NCBI GenBank assembly: GCA_013285735.1
Contig: JABDGZ010000015.1
Span: 1-39,444, forward strand
Direction: 5' to 3'
Source: Candidatus Omnitrophota bacterium
GTDB lineage: Bacteria > Omnitrophota > Gorgyraeia > Zapsychrales > Fredricksoniimonadaceae
Length of the DNA: 39,444 nt
Each line of letters starts with the position of its first letter. Within the stretch, counting starts at the first letter, position 1. Of the stretch, positions 25,473 to 33,190 are shown piece by piece. Under the pieces are notes generated by a model. That model had not been told where the DNA came from. It saw nothing but the letters and a program-made list of their open reading frames with translations, and searched no databases. The translations under genes were made by a program, and so were the position numbers.

Positions 25473-26285
25473 TTAAGATAAACCTAAAAACTTCCGCAGA
25501 TTCACGACTGGCTGGATATTAATGATCACCGGAACAAATCCTGGGGCATTTTTTAATTGGGCAAGCATGGCAGAGTCAAGATGGAACTTAATACCTTCTC
25601 CGAATTCTCCTGTCGAGGCCCCTGTTTTCACCTGTAAATGCATCTGTGCCGGAGTTAGGTCGATACCACCGTTTTCTAATTGAGCATGCATCATCTTATC
25701 ACGACTCACTCCTGCATCATTTATTGGATTTGCAGCATCAACTGCTTCTTTAAATAATCTATAAAAATTATTCTTACCTCTTTCAAATTCAATGTAGCCA
25801 TGACTTATTCCATTAAATCCTCTCAACCTCAACATAGCGTTAACAATGTTCATAATCAACGCATTGTTTACATTACTCGGACCAAAAGGAAGATCCCTTA
25901 TCGTTTCGTAATAATAGCTCACTATACTCTCGACAATCTCTTCCCTTGTAGCATCTGGGGATAATTTGATGCAATCAGAAAATTTAACAAAACTGGTGGA
26001 TAATCTTTCTTCTCTAAACTCCTTGGTCATGTCGCGCATCCCTGCCACTACTTCAGAAACCCACTCTTTCTTTTCCTTAACCCCATAATACTTTTTTTCA
26101 CCACTTTTACTATATCCCATGTATACAGTTTCTTGATCTGGCGTACCAATCAATTGCACCCTATGCACAGCATTTAAAAAATCCCGATATTCCTCCTCAT
26201 TGATTCCCTCAGTGATAGCTTTATGAATAAAGGCTAAGATACGTTCTCTCACAGCCAATTGATTCAAATAATAATTCACCTGCAC
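25473..26285 (-). CDS. P3b: C-terminal part of P3, degenerate Fic-like domain + GGID tail
   Basis: This 270-residue frame begins at a GTG inside the last codons of P3a (10-base overlap) and stays open only about 7 codons further back. It has no signal peptide. Residues 31-185 resemble a Fic/DOC domain. The stretch IRDLPFGPSNVNNALIMN (129-146) lines up with the Fic motif HPFxxGNGRxxRLLMN, but His is Leu and the GNGR part is lost, so AMPylation seems impossible. DKMM (196) and then GGIDL (206) open the family's C-terminal module. By analogy with P1, P2 and P4 this should be the end of P3a. A -1 shift at AGG/GTG would restore one 1267-residue protein. GAAGGG about 10 bases upstream would also allow separate coupled translation. 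Confidence 0.7.
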   Translation of the reverse strand: MQVNYYLNQLAVRERILAFIHKAITEGINEEEYRDFLNAVHRVQLIGTPDQETVYMGYSKSGEKKYYGVKEKKEWVSEVVAGMRDMTKEFREERLSTSFVKFSDCIKLSPDATREEIVESIVSYYYETIRDLPFGPSNVNNALIMNIVNAMLRLRGFNGISHGYIEFERGKNNFYRLFKEAVDAANPINDAGVSRDKMMHAQLENGGIDLTPAQMHLQVKTGASTGEFGEGIKFHLDSAMLAQLKNAPGFVPVIINIQPVVNLRKFLGLS

Positions 26286-29269
26286 CTGAGTATCTGCCCT
26301 TCGACATCATCACTAGGATCACGAACGGTCTCTAATCCAGGTATTTTAGCGGCATTCAACCAATGCAAATACTCTCTCCATATAGAGTCTTTGGGCAAGT
26401 CATTCATTAATCTATTTGTAAAATCAATTAACCTTTGTTGTGCTGTTTCAATAAGTATTCTATTTTGTGTACGTACTTTGATATTGGGATCTCTTGATGT
26501 TAAAGCACGGTCACTATCTGACTCCTTTGAAAGCTGTGCGGCATCCAGTAAATTTAAGGGTATTCTCGCTACAGGGATTTTAAACGTTACGGAATCATCC
26601 GGATCTCCTATTTCTTCTACATAAGCTTCGATTCCTATTTTCTTAAATAAATCAAGATAAAAATCTCTCTCTTGGGAATCTACATTCATTGTCACAAAGG
26701 ATACTTCACCCGGACGACGAGCCCAATAATTCAAAAAAAACCTTACCATAAACTCTTCAATTTCTCTAGATTCGGGGCCTGGAGAAACTCCCAAAATTCC
26801 TAAATGACCGCATTTAGTCCCTTTATAATCAGCTGCCGTCGTTCTTATTTTTCCAACGACTTGACCCGAGGTGGTAACAAACACATACCACCCATCGTGA
26901 TGTTCATAACGCCCCTCTCTAAATATATTTTCTAAATCACGACTTATAATGCGTTCCGGATTCGTTTCCAAACCTATACTATAAATTTGTTTATAAAGCT
27001 CGAATCTCTCAGCAGGATTTAAATCAACGGCAATGTCCCGAGGGGACAATACATACCCCCTATCTTTTAATTTAACTAAATTTCTCACATCGCCAATCAA
27101 ATTCCTAAAACTAATCAGACCCTTAATTCTACTTGCCAATGCCGCCGCTGCATCATCCATCATCGCATGATCCTTTGCTTGATCAGCGAATTGAGCAGCA
27201 TCTAAATTGATATACCGAGGATTCAAACTAGCATCACTGTCTCCTTCTGGCAGCCTTTCAATTTCCACAATTTGCCCATAAAATCTCAATCTAATGTTTA
27301 CATGGTAATGGTCACGTAAATATTCTTCAAAAGCCCGGACTTCTGCTTCGAATCTATAGGTATCTGATTCCTGAAGTATAGATTTATTCGTATCTTTCTT
27401 CATTTCCGGCATAAAAGGTGAAAGGGTCATGTGATCCACCAATAATTTTCCAGTTGGCTTTAAAGCTTTTATTAATTTAAGAATTAACGCAAGGTAAGCA
27501 TTTTCAGTACTGCTATCAAGGGCAATATAGGAATAATACAAAGAATTTGTTGATACAATCAAATCAACCTGATTTTCACCATACTCCAAATCCTGAAAAC
27601 TACCTACAAAACCTTTTACATTCGTATTATCAGGAATAATGACATCATAAATATATTTATTTCTAATAATTTTATGAAACCTAAGTATTTTTTTTAGTAT
27701 TGGATCAGTGACATCTGTATCACTGACGTACTGTTGCTGGTTTTTTGCAGCAGCATTAATTACTTGCGAGTCTCGGTCAACAACAGTCAGGTCAAGGCTT
27801 CCTGTTCTTTCAAAACTTAGCGCCCCCATCATTTCTATTGTTTGGGGCGAAGAATCAACATCTTCCAATACTCCTGCTCCTAACATAACAACCCTTATTC
27901 GTTTTTCAGAAGTAAGTAGATTATAGATGGATAATAATTTATTTAGGCCTTTCATCCTCATTGGTTTAGTATACGTTGAAGGCAAGTCTTGGGGAGGATT
28001 TCGTTCCTCATAACCTGGATTTAACGCTCGTAATATATCCCCATAATGCCCCCCTTCCATGTCTATTTCGCTGGTAATCACAGCCAGACCACTCTCTTCA
28101 CCAAAATCATGGGGGGCAGATTCCGTCACTTCCATCGCTCTGTCTATTTTAAATAAAGCCGCTCCACCAGAAAAATACTTCCTTGGAATGGGTTGTTGAG
28201 TTAACGTATCAATATCTTCTTTGATGTAGTTAAAAGCGCCTTTTTTGAAGGCTTGCAGATAGCGTTGATAAATTTTCTCTGTGTTAATAGTACTGCTCTC
28301 ATACCCGACACCAGCTACTTTTTTCTTGTCCGCATAAACTTGTGCCAGGATGCTATCCTTGATTTTATTTTTGTACCAGGCGGCTAATATGAGGCTGTTG
28401 TAGACTTGGCGAAGCTGGGCAAAATTCTTGTTTTCGTTGACTTCCTTGGTGAGCGCGGGGATGACGATTTCTCTCACAATTTGAGAGCCGAGGGCGCTTA
28501 CATCAGAATTGGTTGTTCTTTTAGAGATTGCCGCGTCGCCTACGGCTCCTCGCAATGACGGAGAAGTGTTTTTTTCCAACGATAAATAATCCTGTTCAAG
28601 CATTACCTTCAGTTTACTTTCAACAATATACGCTGTACCTGTTTTGGAATTTTCATAGACAACGGCTTTTTCAGGGACAATCCAAACTTTATTAAACGTA
28701 TTAACAGGTATGTTCGTTGTTCCAAACTTTTTCTCTGCTTCTTCATAAATCCTATGCCAAAACTTTTTACCTATCGCGTCCTCAGGATAAATTAATGATG
28801 CTGTTATTTGCTTGAGCATGTAATCTTCTGCTAACAGGTCACGTCCCATTTCCGTTAACCCAAAGCTTTGAGGGATGATTCTATTTTTTTCGTACGGTGA
28901 AAGATTGACCCATAGGTCGCTTTCTGGAATTGTTAAAGAGGCAAGGAAGTATTTGATGAGGCGGGTGGATTCAATTTTTAGCCCTTCGGGCGTTTGTTCT
29001 TGTTGAGATCCTTCGCTACGCTCAGGATGACGGTTGTCCTTATCACCTTTATCTAAAATAAATTCAAAACGAAATGGATTATCTGTGTGGACCTTAATTC
29101 CTTTAAGTATCGGGGGATTAAACGCAGGGCTTAGACGAACCATCACGCCAGGTGCCGGCAAATGAAATTCCTGGGCTTGGGCTAAAGGTTGGGGCCCAAA
29201 CGTATTGGCCAAAAATGCAAAAATAAGACAAAGAGCTATAATAGCTCTTAAATTTAAATGCTCTCTCAT
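26276..29269 (-). CDS. P3a: N-terminal module + methyltransferase + GNAT-like domains (split giant protein)
   Basis: The 997-residue frame starts with a signal peptide ending near AQAQ (33). Residues 34-369 are the module shared with P1 and P2, ending IPRKYFSGG. Palindromic elements fill loops at about 80-90 and 236-251. DRAM (376) follows. Residues about 395-690 look like a class I methyltransferase (VVMLGAGVLED, 460-470; LTVVDRD, 494-500; an acidic residue in LEYGENQVDLIV). DAAQ/DHAM at 690/700 leads to a GNAT-like domain, 793-905 (HLGILGVSP, ERDFYLDLFKKIGIEA). DAAQ/DRAL at 909/920 leads into the split region. The frame stops at 26276 and continues in P3b. No ribosome site is obvious. It lies 96 bases after the PLD gene. 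Confidence 0.75.
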   Translation of the reverse strand: MREHLNLRAIIALCLIFAFLANTFGPQPLAQAQEFHLPAPGVMVRLSPAFNPPILKGIKVHTDNPFRFEFILDKGDKDNRHPERSEGSQQEQTPEGLKIESTRLIKYFLASLTIPESDLWVNLSPYEKNRIIPQSFGLTEMGRDLLAEDYMLKQITASLIYPEDAIGKKFWHRIYEEAEKKFGTTNIPVNTFNKVWIVPEKAVVYENSKTGTAYIVESKLKVMLEQDYLSLEKNTSPSLRGAVGDAAISKRTTNSDVSALGSQIVREIVIPALTKEVNENKNFAQLRQVYNSLILAAWYKNKIKDSILAQVYADKKKVAGVGYESSTINTEKIYQRYLQAFKKGAFNYIKEDIDTLTQQPIPRKYFSGGAALFKIDRAMEVTESAPHDFGEESGLAVITSEIDMEGGHYGDILRALNPGYEERNPPQDLPSTYTKPMRMKGLNKLLSIYNLLTSEKRIRVVMLGAGVLEDVDSSPQTIEMMGALSFERTGSLDLTVVDRDSQVINAAAKNQQQYVSDTDVTDPILKKILRFHKIIRNKYIYDVIIPDNTNVKGFVGSFQDLEYGENQVDLIVSTNSLYYSYIALDSSTENAYLALILKLIKALKPTGKLLVDHMTLSPFMPEMKKDTNKSILQESDTYRFEAEVRAFEEYLRDHYHVNIRLRFYGQIVEIERLPEGDSDASLNPRYINLDAAQFADQAKDHAMMDDAAAALASRIKGLISFRNLIGDVRNLVKLKDRGYVLSPRDIAVDLNPAERFELYKQIYSIGLETNPERIISRDLENIFREGRYEHHDGWYVFVTTSGQVVGKIRTTAADYKGTKCGHLGILGVSPGPESREIEEFMVRFFLNYWARRPGEVSFVTMNVDSQERDFYLDLFKKIGIEAYVEEIGDPDDSVTFKIPVARIPLNLLDAAQLSKESDSDRALTSRDPNIKVRTQNRILIETAQQRLIDFTNRLMNDLPKDSIWREYLHWLNAAKIPGLETVRDPSDDVEGQILRCR
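28524..28561 (-). repeat. In-frame palindromic element, second family (encodes SLRGAVGDAAIS)
   Basis: The sequence runs GAGATTGCCGCG ... CGCAATGACGG with the outer inverted pair ATTGC/GCAAT and an inner GCC-TAC-GGC. It matches, from memory, a common intergenic repeat type of bacteria. Here it lies inside P3a in the loop after DYLSL, the same loop that carries the VIPAKAGIQ element in P2. The frame is kept. Confidence 0.7.
28981..28991 (-). repeat. Short palindrome GCCC-TTC-GGGC in P3a loop A
   Basis: This 11-base hairpin sequence encodes part of TPEGL and lies 13 bases from the element at 29005..29032, in the same variable loop. It may be a remnant of another palindromic insertion or chance. 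Confidence 0.35.
29005..29032 (-). repeat. In-frame palindromic element, third family (encodes RHPERSEGS)
   Basis: GAGATCCTTCGC ... AGGATGAC contains the inverted pair ATCCT/AGGAT. On the coding strand it reads CATCCTGAGCGTAGCGAAGG, a repeat type common in many bacterial genomes (established knowledge, from memory). It lengthens the loop after FILDKGD in P3a relative to P1 and P2 and keeps the frame. Confidence 0.75.
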
Positions 29270-29365
29270 ATATAAAGTATGCCCTATTTTCTTGGATTAG
29301 GCCACTTTTTGTGGTGTGGATATGACGAAGTTAATCCTGGGGAAGTAACGCTTGGAAAGCGGTAC
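29270..29365 (-). promoter_or_regulatory. Leader of P3 with inverted repeats
   Basis: On the plus strand CCAC-TTTTT-GTGG (29302..29314) is nested between GGATTA (29294..29299) and TAATCC (29332..29337). A second hairpin, AAGTAACGCTT-GGA-AAGCGGTACTT (29343..29367), overlaps the PLD stop codon. Neither has a terminal uridine run. The GTGG/CCAC core recalls the motifs before P1. No reliable promoter could be picked. Confidence 0.35.
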
Positions 29366-29905
29366 TTATTCCTTCTTTTCTACCGGCTGGGCCTCTTTAA
29401 AACCACCCTCACCGCTCTGGCTCCATAAATGCTTGAATTGCTTCGTGTACTTCTGGGCAAGATCTTTATCTGTTATCACCAATAAATTTTCGGCATTTTT
29501 CTTCTCAGCGCTAATAGTCCAGTTAAATGAACCTGTCAAGACCACCTGATCATCGATAACTGCAAACTTGTCATGCATCAAACCAGGACCCATATGAAAT
29601 TTAACATTGACTCCTTTATTGATCAGGTATCTGCTCTTTGAAAAATGATCTTTCATTTGAGCGGCATCCAAAGTAATCTTAATCTTTACCTCCCGCTTTT
29701 TAGCATCAACTAAGGCTTGGGCTATTTCTCTCGAGGTTAACGCATACATCGCTATATCAATAGACTTATGCGCGTTACCAATTTCTTTAATGACAACTTC
29801 CTGGCAACCCCCATTAGGAGAAAAATAAACCTTTGTTTCAGCATAAACCAGCGACGTGGTGCAAATCAGCACGAAGAACATTAACCCTTTTAAAATATTT
29901 TTCAT
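29366..29905 (-). CDS. Secreted phospholipase-D-family nuclease (single HKD)
   Basis: The start at 29905 has AAGGGGAT about 9 bases upstream and gives 179 residues with a signal peptide (GLMFFVLICTTSLVYA). A longer reading to 29941 lacks a site. The mature part has one HxKx4D motif (HDKFAVID) followed by GSFNW, as in bacterial Nuc-type endonucleases, which work as dimers. It would cut DNA or phosphodiesters in the periplasm or outside. It is the last small gene before P3 and follows the winged-helix gene by 20 bases. Confidence 0.85.
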   Translation of the reverse strand: MKNILKGLMFFVLICTTSLVYAETKVYFSPNGGCQEVVIKEIGNAHKSIDIAMYALTSREIAQALVDAKKREVKIKITLDAAQMKDHFSKSRYLINKGVNVKFHMGPGLMHDKFAVIDDQVVLTGSFNWTISAEKKNAENLLVITDKDLAQKYTKQFKHLWSQSGEGGFKEAQPVEKKE

Positions 29906-29925
29906 CAATTTGATCCCCTTTTTAG

Positions 29926-30168
29926 TTATATTAATTCCCAAACGCTTTTTGAAGTGGCTTTAGCATTTTTTAACACGCCTTTTGCGCGCAATTGTGTTGC
30001 TGCCCAAAGGATGTCCTCATGCCATGTAAAATGAAGATTCCCGCTATTCATCAAATCGCTTTTATGATGTTCCCATATATGCTCACGGACTTGTAAAATC
30101 TTGGCCGAACCCTTTAGGTCCTTTAGAGCCTCAACAATCCAATCGCAAAGATCTTTCCTGGTTTTCAT
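29926..30168 (-). CDS. Small winged-helix-like protein (Mrr-N-like)
   Basis: The 80-residue product resembles a lone Mrr-N-terminal-type winged helix: IVEALKDLKGSAKILQVREHIWEH, then ILWAATQLRAKGVLKNAKATSKSVWELI. Such domains bind DNA. There is no nuclease domain beside it. Its ATG overlaps the DUF1653 stop by 4 bases. Confidence 0.6.
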   Translation of the reverse strand: MKTRKDLCDWIVEALKDLKGSAKILQVREHIWEHHKSDLMNSGNLHFTWHEDILWAATQLRAKGVLKNAKATSKSVWELI

Positions 30169-30407
30169 ATTTTATTTTTCTGATCGTTCAAGTAACGAAA
30201 CCTGGGGACAAGTTTATCATCCACCGATACCTGCTCTTTAAACATAGCCAATGGCCTTACCCAAAGCGTCCCTTCAGGAAAATCACCTTTATAAAGCGCT
30301 TTATAAATCACCATTGCTTCGCCTGTTTCGGTATGCATCGCCACATCAATCACTTCGTAACGTTTGCCTTTAAAATGCTCGTATAAACCTTTTTGAATGT
30401 GATTCAT
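30165..30407 (-). CDS. DUF1653 protein
   Basis: The 80-residue product matches DUF1653: YEHFKGKRYEVIDVAMHTETGEAMVIYKALY, then GTLWVRPLAMFKEQV and VPRFRYL. The family is small and cytoplasmic, and its function is unknown. It overlaps both neighbours by 4 bases (ATGA), so the PilZ, DUF1653 and winged-helix genes are translationally chained. Confidence 0.85.
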   Translation of the reverse strand: MNHIQKGLYEHFKGKRYEVIDVAMHTETGEAMVIYKALYKGDFPEGTLWVRPLAMFKEQVSVDDKLVPRFRYLNDQKNKI

Positions 30408-30748
30408 ATCGCAAGTTTTTGCATAAGCTTCTTAATGCATTTCAAAGAACTATCATCTATTTTAGTAAAATAAACCACAAAGCCTTCACCTGGCACTATA
30501 CGGGAAATGCAAGCCGTCCCTTCGACCAATAAATTCGACTCAGTGGGTGCATTTTGAATGGTAATGCCAATTTCATCATTAACTTTCAAATAAACATTAT
30601 ATTTAATCTTCACAAAAGCACTGGTCAAAGAAAGATCTTTAAGCTGCCCTTTGAGGGTTATCTGTGAACCAACACTGATCGTGACTGGCAACTCCAGACT
30701 AACACGCGGCTGGCCGCGTTGATCGCTGCTTCCTACTGGATATGACAT
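30404..30748 (-). CDS. Single-domain PilZ-like protein
   Basis: The 114-residue product has RGQPRVSLELPV (10-21, R-x-x-x-R) and LKDLSLTSAFVKI, in place of the usual D/N-x-S-x-x-G; the last Gly is Ala. Cyclic di-GMP binding may be weakened. AAAGGGGA lies 4 bases before the ATG. It follows truA by 10 bases. Confidence 0.65.
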   Translation of the reverse strand: MSYPVGSSDQRGQPRVSLELPVTISVGSQITLKGQLKDLSLTSAFVKIKYNVYLKVNDEIGITIQNAPTESNLLVEGTACISRIVPGEGFVVYFTKIDDSSLKCIKKLMQKLAI

Positions 30749-30758
30749 AAATTCCCCT

Positions 30759-31502
30759 TTAGTAACGCACAGACATTAAGCAAAGCCCATAACTCGGGGC
30801 TGTTCTTGGCGCTAAAATACGCTCTTTAGACTTAAGTAGTTTTAAAACACTACCTGGCTGAATTCGTCCGCTTCCAACCGCAATCAAGGCTCCTGTGATA
30901 TTACGCACCATCTTATATAAAAACCCGTCGGATGTGATTGAAATATGGATCAAATCCCCTTCTTTAGCAATCTTCAAACTTGTTATCGTCCTTACTGTAT
31001 TCTTGATCCTTGAACGCTGTGAGGCGGATTGAAATGATTTAAAATCATGCGTTCCTTTTAAATCATTGGCTGCTTTACGCATCGCCGGCAAATTTAATTT
31101 ATGAGGATAAAAATACGCCCTGTCCCTCCATAACGCTGACGGGTAAGAACGGTTTAATAAGGTATAACGATACGTCTTACTTTTAACATCCCTCTGCGCG
31201 TGAAAATCTAAAGGAACTTCTGATACCTTGACGACCGACAAATCCCTGTCTAAAAAAGAATTCAACGCCTTGTGGATCAATGCTGGTTCTATATCGGTAT
31301 CAACTTTAAAATGGGCTGTTTGCCCTAGAGCATGCACGCCGCTATCCGTACGGCCGGATGCCTGGCAATGAATTTTCTTTTTAAAAATTCTCTCTAACTT
31401 TTCTTCAAGATGATTTTGGATAGTCCGCAAACCCTCTGCCTGCGTTTGCCAACCGGAAAAACCAATACCATCATATTCCAAAATTAATTTAAAATTTCGC
31501 AA
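30759..31502 (-). CDS. truA: tRNA pseudouridine(38-40) synthase TruA
   Basis: The 247-residue product converts U38-U40 in the anticodon arm of tRNAs to pseudouridine. It begins FKLILEYDGIGFSGWQ and has the catalytic D53 in ASGRTDSGVHALGQ; FLYKMVRNITGALIAVG near residue 198 is also typical. Length is normal for TruA. The start is a TTG with AGGG just upstream. It follows the cupin gene by 31 bases. Confidence 0.95.
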   Translation of the reverse strand: MRNFKLILEYDGIGFSGWQTQAEGLRTIQNHLEEKLERIFKKKIHCQASGRTDSGVHALGQTAHFKVDTDIEPALIHKALNSFLDRDLSVVKVSEVPLDFHAQRDVKSKTYRYTLLNRSYPSALWRDRAYFYPHKLNLPAMRKAANDLKGTHDFKSFQSASQRSRIKNTVRTITSLKIAKEGDLIHISITSDGFLYKMVRNITGALIAVGSGRIQPGSVLKLLKSKERILAPRTAPSYGLCLMSVRY

Positions 31503-31533
31503 TATTCCCTATTCCTTGGTCGTCAAAGGTTTG

Positions 31534-31881
31534 CTACCGTGCGTAATCATCTTGGATGCGGATAATGTCTTCTTCTGATAAATGCTTGCCACAAGCAACT
31601 TCTATAAATACCAAAGAACCCTCTCCTGTATTTCCAATCCGATGGACTGCTCCAAGGGGAATATCGACCACGACCCCAGGGCTAACAAGAATTTCCTTAG
31701 CATCAACAATGGCTAATCCTTGACCTGCCACGATAATCCATTTTTCAGATCTATGCTGGTGTTTTTGTAAACTTAAACGGCCTTGTGGGTTAACTTCAAC
31801 ACGCTTAACCCAAACACCATCTTCCTGATAGAATTTTTGATATTTGCCCCAAGGACGGGTAGATTCTTCTAAAAATTGCAT
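31534..31881 (-). CDS. Stand-alone cupin, mannose-6-phosphate isomerase type II (ManC C-terminal) like
   Basis: The 115-residue product matches the cupin that normally forms the C-terminal part of bifunctional ManC/AlgA: RPWGKYQKFYQEDGVWVKRVEVNPQGRLSLQKHQHRSEKW, with QKHQHRSE as metal site, and later HRIGN. It would isomerise mannose-6-phosphate and fructose-6-phosphate, supplying GDP-mannose synthesis. Here the guanylyltransferase half is absent. No clear ribosome site. It lies 49 bases after hemL. Confidence 0.8.
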   Translation of the reverse strand: MQFLEESTRPWGKYQKFYQEDGVWVKRVEVNPQGRLSLQKHQHRSEKWIIVAGQGLAIVDAKEILVSPGVVVDIPLGAVHRIGNTGEGSLVFIEVACGKHLSEEDIIRIQDDYAR

Positions 31882-31930
31882 ATACTAAGAATAACAAAAA
31901 GATTAATAAAAAGAAAGCGTTCGCAAAAAA

Positions 31931-33190
31931 TTATATAAAAAAATCTTTAATGGCTTTTTGAAGGGCATCAAGATCCCTTTGAGTATGCACCGTAGAAACA
32001 AACAAAGCTTCTAAATCAGCTGGCGGCCAGTAGATACCACGACGCAACAGATGATGGAATAATTTAGCATAAAGCTTATCTGAAGAAGCATTTTTGGCGT
32101 CCGTGTAATTATAGACAGGCGCTGAACGAAAACGAAGACTGATCATGCTTTTATAATTGACCAGATGGGCTTCGGCATTTGCTTCTTTTAAAATCATGTT
32201 GGTATTTGCAACAAACTCATCACAAATGACATTAAGTTTCCTATATGCCTGCGGCGTCAAATTCTTTAAAGTCGCTAAACCTGCCTGCATAACAATAGGA
32301 TTGCCTGAAAATGTACCTGCCTGATAAATTCCACCCAAAGGTGATAAATGCTTCATGATGTCACTCCTGCCGCCATAGGCACCCACCGGAAAGCCTCCAC
32401 CAATAATTTTTCCAAGACAAGTAAGGCCTGGGATAATTCCCAAATCAGCCTGGGCACAGCCCAAATTAGAACGAAAACCACTCATCACCTCGTCAAAAAT
32501 CAGCACAATATTATATTTCTTAGTTAAAGCGCGCAGGTTTTTAAGAAAATCCTTATTAGGATTAATAATACCCATATTACCTGGCACTGGCTCTAAAATA
32601 ACGCAGGCAATATCAGCGTGATGACGTTCTAGGGTATTAGCTAATATTTGCGTATCATTAAACGGCAGGCTCATTGTATCCTGAATATGAGCAGATGGGA
32701 TTCCCTGACTCGATGAAGACGCTAAAAAAGAAACACCTGAACCTGCCATGGCCAAAAGATCATCACTATGGCCATGATAACAACCATCGAATTTAACAAT
32801 TTTATTGCGTTTGGTAAATCCACGTGCGAGACGGATAGCACTCATCGTGGCTTCTGTCCCTGAATTAACAAAACGCACCATGTCTATCGACGGAACATGT
32901 TTAACAATAAACTGGGCGATTTCGATTTCAGGCTTGGTCGTCGTGCCATAACTGACACCATTTTTGACAGCTTTTTGCACAGTTTTAACTACATCTTGAT
33001 GGGCATGCCCTAAGATTAAAGCTCCCCACGAAAGGCAGTAATCAGTGTACTCATGAGCATTATCATCAAAAAGTTTAGTACCGCGTCCTCGCTCCATCAC
33101 CAATGGATTACCACCCACGGCATTAAAAGCACGAACGGGGCTATTTACGCCGCCGACCATAATTTTTTGAGCTTGCTTTATTGAAGCCAT
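31931..33190 (-). CDS. hemL: Glutamate-1-semialdehyde 2,1-aminomutase
   Basis: The 419-residue product makes 5-aminolevulinate from glutamate-1-semialdehyde in the C5 route. It has VGGVNSPVRAF near the start, NSGTEATMSAIRLAR (109-123), DEVMSGFR (233-240) and the PLP lysine K261 in LGKIIGGGFPVGAYGG. Length and motifs are complete. The start overlaps hemB by 13 bases. The partner enzyme HemA (glutamyl-tRNA reductase) is not in the window, but the C5 route needs it. Confidence 0.95.
   Translation of the reverse strand: MASIKQAQKIMVGGVNSPVRAFNAVGGNPLVMERGRGTKLFDDNAHEYTDYCLSWGALILGHAHQDVVKTVQKAVKNGVSYGTTTKPEIEIAQFIVKHVPSIDMVRFVNSGTEATMSAIRLARGFTKRNKIVKFDGCYHGHSDDLLAMAGSGVSFLASSSSQGIPSAHIQDTMSLPFNDTQILANTLERHHADIACVILEPVPGNMGIINPNKDFLKNLRALTKKYNIVLIFDEVMSGFRSNLGCAQADLGIIPGLTCLGKIIGGGFPVGAYGGRSDIMKHLSPLGGIYQAGTFSGNPIVMQAGLATLKNLTPQAYRKLNVICDEFVANTNMILKEANAEAHLVNYKSMISLRFRSAPVYNYTDAKNASSDKLYAKLFHHLLRRGIYWPPADLEALFVSTVHTQRDLDALQKAIKDFFI

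Noticed and set aside
26270-26300. Programmed ribosomal frameshift in P3
   Set aside because: No slippery heptamer or downstream structure was visible at the overlap.
17620-29032. Palindromes inside P2 and P3 as terminators or small RNAs
   Set aside because: They are internal to long open frames, keep the frame, and lack uridine runs; in-frame repeat insertion explains them better.
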